Source: Treponema sp. (GTDB taxonomy: Bacteria; Spirochaetota; Spirochaetia; Treponematales; Treponemataceae). From it: a stretch of DNA of 64,000 nt. Location: NCBI GenBank assembly GCA_017484285.1, contig JAFUTH010000024.1:1-64000 (forward strand). The letters run 5' to 3'. The notes under the pieces were generated by a model that saw only the letters and a program-made list of their open reading frames with translations, was not told the origin of the DNA and made no database searches. The translations under genes and the position numbers were made by a program. Below, piece by piece: positions 60,420-64,000 of the stretch (position 1 is its first letter; each line of letters starts with the position of its first letter).

Positions 60420-61425
60420 TCTCAAAATCCTTGAATTCACGGTAATTTGAAATCACCCGCGCGCCATCTTCAACAAAAGAGCGCGGAGTGCTTTTCAGTT
60501 TATAATCTACTTTTTTGCCTTGTTGTGCAAGTTTCTTCAATTGTAATTCTGAATATTCATTTATTGCAAGTGCTTCTGACGAAAAACATTCACTATGAAA
60601 GAAAACTTCTCGGTTATAATCGAGCGCGAGTTCTGCCGTAATCATCGCGCCGCTTCCGCTCGGAGCTTGCACAACGACCGTTGACGGAGAAAGTGCGGCG
60701 ACAATGCGATTCCGTTGCACAAAACGGAACTGCAATGCCGGCGTTCCCGGAACATATTCCGAGAGAATCAATCCGCCCGATTCAAGGATTTTTACAGCCA
60801 AGCGCGTATGAGTCTGCGGGGTTATCGTGTCGATGCCGCTCGGCAAAACGGCACAAGTTGCGCCCGTGTGAGAAAGAAGCGCACCTTTATGGGCGGCAGC
60901 ATCGATTCCGAAGGCAAGCCCGCTTACGACACATCTGCCATCATCGCAGGCATCTTTCGAGAAATCAGAGGCGGCACGGCGTGCACGGGCAGAGGCACGG
61001 CGCGTTCCCACGACAGAGACACACGTTTTCTGCAAAACGGAGAGATTTCCGCGGTAAAAGAGCATGAACGGCGGGTCTCGCATTTCGCGGAGCAGCGCGG
61101 GATAGTCAGCAGAATCATAGCTTGTCCAGCTGATTGAAAAATTCATGAGTATCGAAAACGAGCGCTTTGCCTTTTTGAGTGCCTCTCGCCCTGTCCAAGA
61201 AACACGCTGAAAAGCGCGCTTGACGCAAAACGAAATGGAATCGAGTGTCAGTTCGGCGCATTTTTCGTCAAATTCAGACTCAGAAAATGAAAGGAGCAGG
61301 GATAAAAAAAGATTTTTTTCCCGGAGCGTCAAAAAAGACGCGTCTGCGACAAGCAAACGCGCCAAAAGCTCAGTATGGGAGACGTGAGTTTTTTTGTAGG
61401 AGGGTATCTTTTTCGCTTCAATCAC
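60412..61425 (-). CDS. dprA: DNA-processing protein DprA
   Basis: 337 aa. Rossmann-like domain with DPPFMLFYRGNL, VVGTRRASARARRAA, VSGLAFGIDAAAHKGAL, FRFVQRNRIVAALS and SGAMITAELAL. DprA loads RecA on incoming single-stranded DNA during transformation. The start is a GTG; no strong ribosome site, so the exact N-terminus is uncertain. Coupled to topA downstream, as in many Firmicutes. Confidence 0.9.
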   Translation of the reverse strand: MIEAKKIPSYKKTHVSHTELLARLLVADASFLTLREKNLFLSLLLSFSESEFDEKCAELTLDSISFCVKRAFQRVSWTGREALKKAKRSFSILMNFSISWTSYDSADYPALLREMRDPPFMLFYRGNLSVLQKTCVSVVGTRRASARARRAASDFSKDACDDGRCVVSGLAFGIDAAAHKGALLSHTGATCAVLPSGIDTITPQTHTRLAVKILESGGLILSEYVPGTPALQFRFVQRNRIVAALSPSTVVVQAPSGSGAMITAELALDYNREVFFHSECFSSEALAINEYSELQLKKLAQQGKKVDYKLKSTPRSFVEDGARVISNYREFKDFENG

Positions 61426-61465
61426 TGTTTTTGTCCAAATTTTTCAGTATTTGAACAAAAGATAC

Positions 61466-62200
61466 TTATTTTGAATACGAAGCGTCAAGAACAATTTTTT
61501 TATTCGACAGAGCCTCTGCTTTTTTTTGCTCGGACTTTGTCTGGGAAGCAATTCGGTCGTACAGGCTTGCGGCACGGTCAAATTCTCCCGTCATATAATA
61601 CGCACGCGCGAGCACGAACATTGCGTCAAAATTGCGTGTATCAAACGAAATCAGTTTTTCGAGATGCGGGATTGCCTTTTCGCTCTGGTCAAGCTCGAAC
61701 ACGTACAGGACACCGAGTCCGTAGAGCGCGCGCCCGTACTTTGGCTCAAGCTCAATCGCACGGAGATACGCGCTTTCGGCAAGCTTGAGATAATTGTATT
61801 TTTCGGTCGTGGTTGCGACTCCGCTCGCCGTGTAATCAAGGCTCGCTTTTGCCATGTAGCCCGCGCACAAGCCGACATAGTAATACAGGTTTTGGTTCGT
61901 CGGATGAAACTGTATTGCATTCTGGAAATTCTTGAGCGCCTCACCATACATCTTTGAATCAAGATAGCGAACAGCGAGCATCTTGTACCAAATGCCGACC
62001 TGCTGGCTTGCGAGCTGATTGTCAGCAACACGCGCCTGATATTTTGTGATTGCCTCTTTGAGTTCTGCTTCCGTTGACGGAGAGTCAACGCCTTCCTCAA
62101 GTTTTTGCATTCGTATGATTGATTTGTTTGACTGCGGACAACCACACAACACGAAGACTGTAAAGGTTATCGCAAGAACGGATTTACATTTTTTCGTCAT
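61466..62200 (-). CDS. TPR-repeat lipoprotein
   Basis: 244 aa. Lipoprotein signal with lipobox VLCGC (Cys about 21). Helical TPR-like repeats cover about residues 60-235 (EALKNFQNAIQFHPTNQNLY, AESAYLRAIELEPKYGRALYGLG). Likely a periplasmic scaffold anchored to a membrane; its place between xerD and dprA, next to ftsZ, hints at an envelope or division role, an inference. GGAGG site before the ATG. Confidence 0.8.
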   Translation of the reverse strand: MTKKCKSVLAITFTVFVLCGCPQSNKSIIRMQKLEEGVDSPSTEAELKEAITKYQARVADNQLASQQVGIWYKMLAVRYLDSKMYGEALKNFQNAIQFHPTNQNLYYYVGLCAGYMAKASLDYTASGVATTTEKYNYLKLAESAYLRAIELEPKYGRALYGLGVLYVFELDQSEKAIPHLEKLISFDTRNFDAMFVLARAYYMTGEFDRAASLYDRIASQTKSEQKKAEALSNKKIVLDASYSK

Positions 62201-62219
62201 TTTTCATCCTCCGCACTTT

Positions 62220-63131
62220 TTATTCTGAATCGCCGTTTTGGTAGTGATGCCCAGGAAAATACTCCCGGTGACCTTCGCGCAGCTGTTTGTCATCGACATG
62301 CGTATAAATCGTCGTCGTTGCCAAATCAGAATGCCCGAGAAGTTCCTGCACGCTCCGTAAATCCATACCGCCCGCAAGCAAATGCGTCGCAAATGAATGG
62401 CGGAGCGTGTGCACTTTCGCAAAAACGCCTGCCTTCACCTCAAATTCCTTGAAATTCTTCCAGATTCCTTTTCGGCTCAGCGGTTCTCCCCGATAGTTCA
62501 CAAATACTTCAGGAACAATCTTGTTGCCGACAAGGTGAGGACGAACCTCTTCAAGATACTGCACAAGCCGCGTCTTTGCCGATTCACCAAAGGGCACCAT
62601 GCGCTCTTTGTCGCCTTTTCCATGGACAATTAAGAGCCGTTCCCTCAGATGCAAATTCTCGACTTTCAAGGTCGCCGCCTCGCTGATTCGCAAGCCGCAC
62701 GAATAAATGAGCTCAAAAAGCGCGCGGTCACGCACACCAAGCGGCTCAGTCGTATCAATAGAATCAAGCAATTTGTCGACCTGCTCGACTGAAAGCACTT
62801 TCGGGAGACGGCGCGATGCCTTTGGTCGGTCAAGCAGCATCGCGTGGTTTTCAAGCCACATCTTCTGTCTGACCAAATACGAGCCGAGCGCACGCAAGCC
62901 CGAAATGTCTTTCGCAATCGTCAGCTCATCGCATTTTTGCTCAGTCCGACGCCACATAAGAAACGATAACAGCACCTGCGGATTTACCGCGGCTAACTTG
63001 ACCTGCTCGCGCGCAAGCCAATTCAGAAAGATTTTTGCGCATTCCTCGTAGGTCGCCGCAGAATTTTCTGAAAGACGCTCGACGGAGATCATATCGCTAT
63101 GAAATCGCAGCAGCAGGTCGTTTATCGTCAT
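62220..63131 (-). CDS. xerD: Tyrosine recombinase XerD-like
   Basis: 303 aa. Core-binding N-terminal domain, catalytic Arg in CGLRISEAATL, Lys in GKGDKERMV, HTLRHSFATHLL, LGHSDLATTTIYTHV with the nucleophilic Tyr. It is the partner of the XerC-like protein at 57329; the XerC/XerD assignment between the two rests on overall look and context. It starts 6 bp after ftsZ, which links the dimer-resolution recombinase to the division gene. Confidence 0.88.
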   Translation of the reverse strand: MTINDLLLRFHSDMISVERLSENSAATYEECAKIFLNWLAREQVKLAAVNPQVLLSFLMWRRTEQKCDELTIAKDISGLRALGSYLVRQKMWLENHAMLLDRPKASRRLPKVLSVEQVDKLLDSIDTTEPLGVRDRALFELIYSCGLRISEAATLKVENLHLRERLLIVHGKGDKERMVPFGESAKTRLVQYLEEVRPHLVGNKIVPEVFVNYRGEPLSRKGIWKNFKEFEVKAGVFAKVHTLRHSFATHLLAGGMDLRSVQELLGHSDLATTTIYTHVDDKQLREGHREYFPGHHYQNGDSE

Positions 63132-63137
63132 GCCGAT

Positions 63138-64000
63138 TTATTTTCCGAAATTGATAGTCCGAGAAAGTCCCTCAAGGTTTCGCCGCCAAATCGCGGGCTG
63201 CTCGAGGTCATTCGCCCCGTTAAAACCAGCAGGTGGTGTAAACTGACTGGCGTTTGACGTCTGACCGAATGCACTCTGAGACGCAGCCGGTTTTGAGAAA
63301 GATGCGACAATGTTCTCTTTCTTTTCGCCCTCATCGGTTTTAACAGAAGCAGTGTGTCGTCCGTCGTCTTCGTAAATTTTTCCGTTGCCAAAAAGCCCTG
63401 CCATAAAATCGTCTGTCTTTGACGGAGCAGAAGAAACGGTTTCAACCGCCGGTTTTCGCGTGCCAATTTTTTCGAATTCGCCCGCAGAAATCGTGTCGGA
63501 GTTGATTTTTTCTTCGACCTTTTTGATTTCTTCGTTTTTGACGGCACTTGCGCTTGAGTTGAAGCCTGTCGCAATGACGGTAACGCTGATTTTGTCGCCC
63601 ATGTTCTCATCGAGGACCTGCCCCCAGAGGACAACCGCATCGGGATTCGCGCGCTCGGTGATGATTGAGGCGATTTCGTCACATTCAGAAATGCCGACAT
63701 CGTGGTTACCGCAGATGTTGATGAGCACGTTCTTTGCGCCGTCGATGTTCGTGTCGACGAGCAAGCGGTTGTTGATTGCGTTGTGAGCCGCATCGACTGC
63801 GCGGTTGTCGCCTTCGCCCACGCCGATTCCGAGGATTGCGTCTCCCTGGTCTTTCATGACTGATTCAACGTCGCGGAAGTCGCGGTTGACAAGGCCAGGA
63901 TTCGTGATGATGTCAGAGATGCCCTGCACGCCCTGACGCAAAATATCGTTGATAAGAATGAACGCACGCTCGACAGAGAGGTGCTTTTCGGCATCCTTTA
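63138..64000 (-). CDS. ftsZ: Cell division protein FtsZ, C-terminal part
   Basis: About 287 residues; the N-terminal GTP-binding region lies beyond the window. Visible: the helix DAEKHLSVERAFILINDILRQ and ISDIITNPGLVNRDFRDVESVM, the T7-loop area, DKISVTVIATGF of the C-terminal domain, then a disordered linker (about 110 residues). The end reads LSRTINFGK, unlike the DIPxFLR-type tail that binds FtsA or ZipA in many bacteria. Read in frame to the right window edge without a stop. Confidence 0.95.
   Translation of the reverse strand, partial: KDAEKHLSVERAFILINDILRQGVQGISDIITNPGLVNRDFRDVESVMKDQGDAILGIGVGEGDNRAVDAAHNAINNRLLVDTNIDGAKNVLINICGNHDVGISECDEIASIITERANPDAVVLWGQVLDENMGDKISVTVIATGFNSSASAVKNEEIKKVEEKINSDTISAGEFEKIGTRKPAVETVSSAPSKTDDFMAGLFGNGKIYEDDGRHTASVKTDEGEKKENIVASFSKPAASQSAFGQTSNASQFTPPAGFNGANDLEQPAIWRRNLEGLSRTINFGK

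Overview
The window reads as chromosome from a Treponema-like spirochaete. The gene groups tamB-bamA-skp-mutS and cheW-(DegT-like)-nadK-recN match, from memory, the gene order around Tp92/BamA and recN in Treponema pallidum. There is also a PUR-domain protein like Borrelia BpuR, many small secreted or lipoprotein genes, and sigma-28-like promoters of the flagellar type. I see no prophage, insertion sequence, CRISPR array or defence island. The window opens inside a 16S rRNA gene, which suggests a contig edge at an rRNA operon.

Layout. 1-1370: 5' end of 16S rRNA with its promoter, an RlpA/SPOR protein, and tRNA-Pro and tRNA-Asp. 1400-9983: a minus-strand block with a LysM/degenerate M23 protein, an HD-domain protein, an unknown helical protein, recN, nadK, a DegT-fold protein without its PLP lysine, cheW and a GltA/NfnB-type oxidoreductase. 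10100-21123: comF, mutS, skp, bamA and tamB (outer-membrane biogenesis plus mismatch repair). 21227-25074: tmk, an unknown exported protein, aroB and a cysteine desulfurase on the plus strand. 25159-28944: PUR-domain protein, rnhB, a large exported repeat protein and a phosphoribosyltransferase. 29016-41284: mixed single genes, including a membrane protein with a kinase-like N-terminal half, a carboxyltransferase, a formate/nitrite transporter, corA, a SUMF1-type protein, a phosphoesterase and hisC. 41500-52148: ssb, a U32 protein, exported proteins, a DGK1-like kinase and a large acidic TPR membrane protein. 52179-64000: ffh, gpsA, ndk, hslU, hslV, xerC, topA, dprA, a TPR lipoprotein, xerD and the 3' part of ftsZ. 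The order dprA-topA-xerC-hslV-hslU recalls the topA-codV-clpQ-clpY cluster of Firmicutes.

Four window-scale signals stand out. (1) Several genes without a Shine-Dalgarno sequence have a -10 box ending exactly 6 nt (sigma-70 type) or 7-8 nt (sigma-28 type) before the start codon, which predicts leaderless mRNAs. (2) A 25-nt motif recurs upstream of ssb and of two genes for unknown envelope proteins. (3) Intergenic repeats are built from short words of constant period (10, 9 or 7 bp). The 10- and 9-bp classes form imperfect palindromes with about three words per arm, and most abut stop codons. (4) Three proteins keep an enzyme fold but lack catalytic residues: the M23-like protein, the DegT-like protein and the kinase-like membrane protein.

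Starts were moved downstream of the longest possible reading frame where a ribosome binding site or the preceding gene's stop decided it: the HD protein, mutS, aroB, the PUR protein, corA, the phosphoesterase, ssb, the 45649 and 46528 genes, ndk, hslU and topA.
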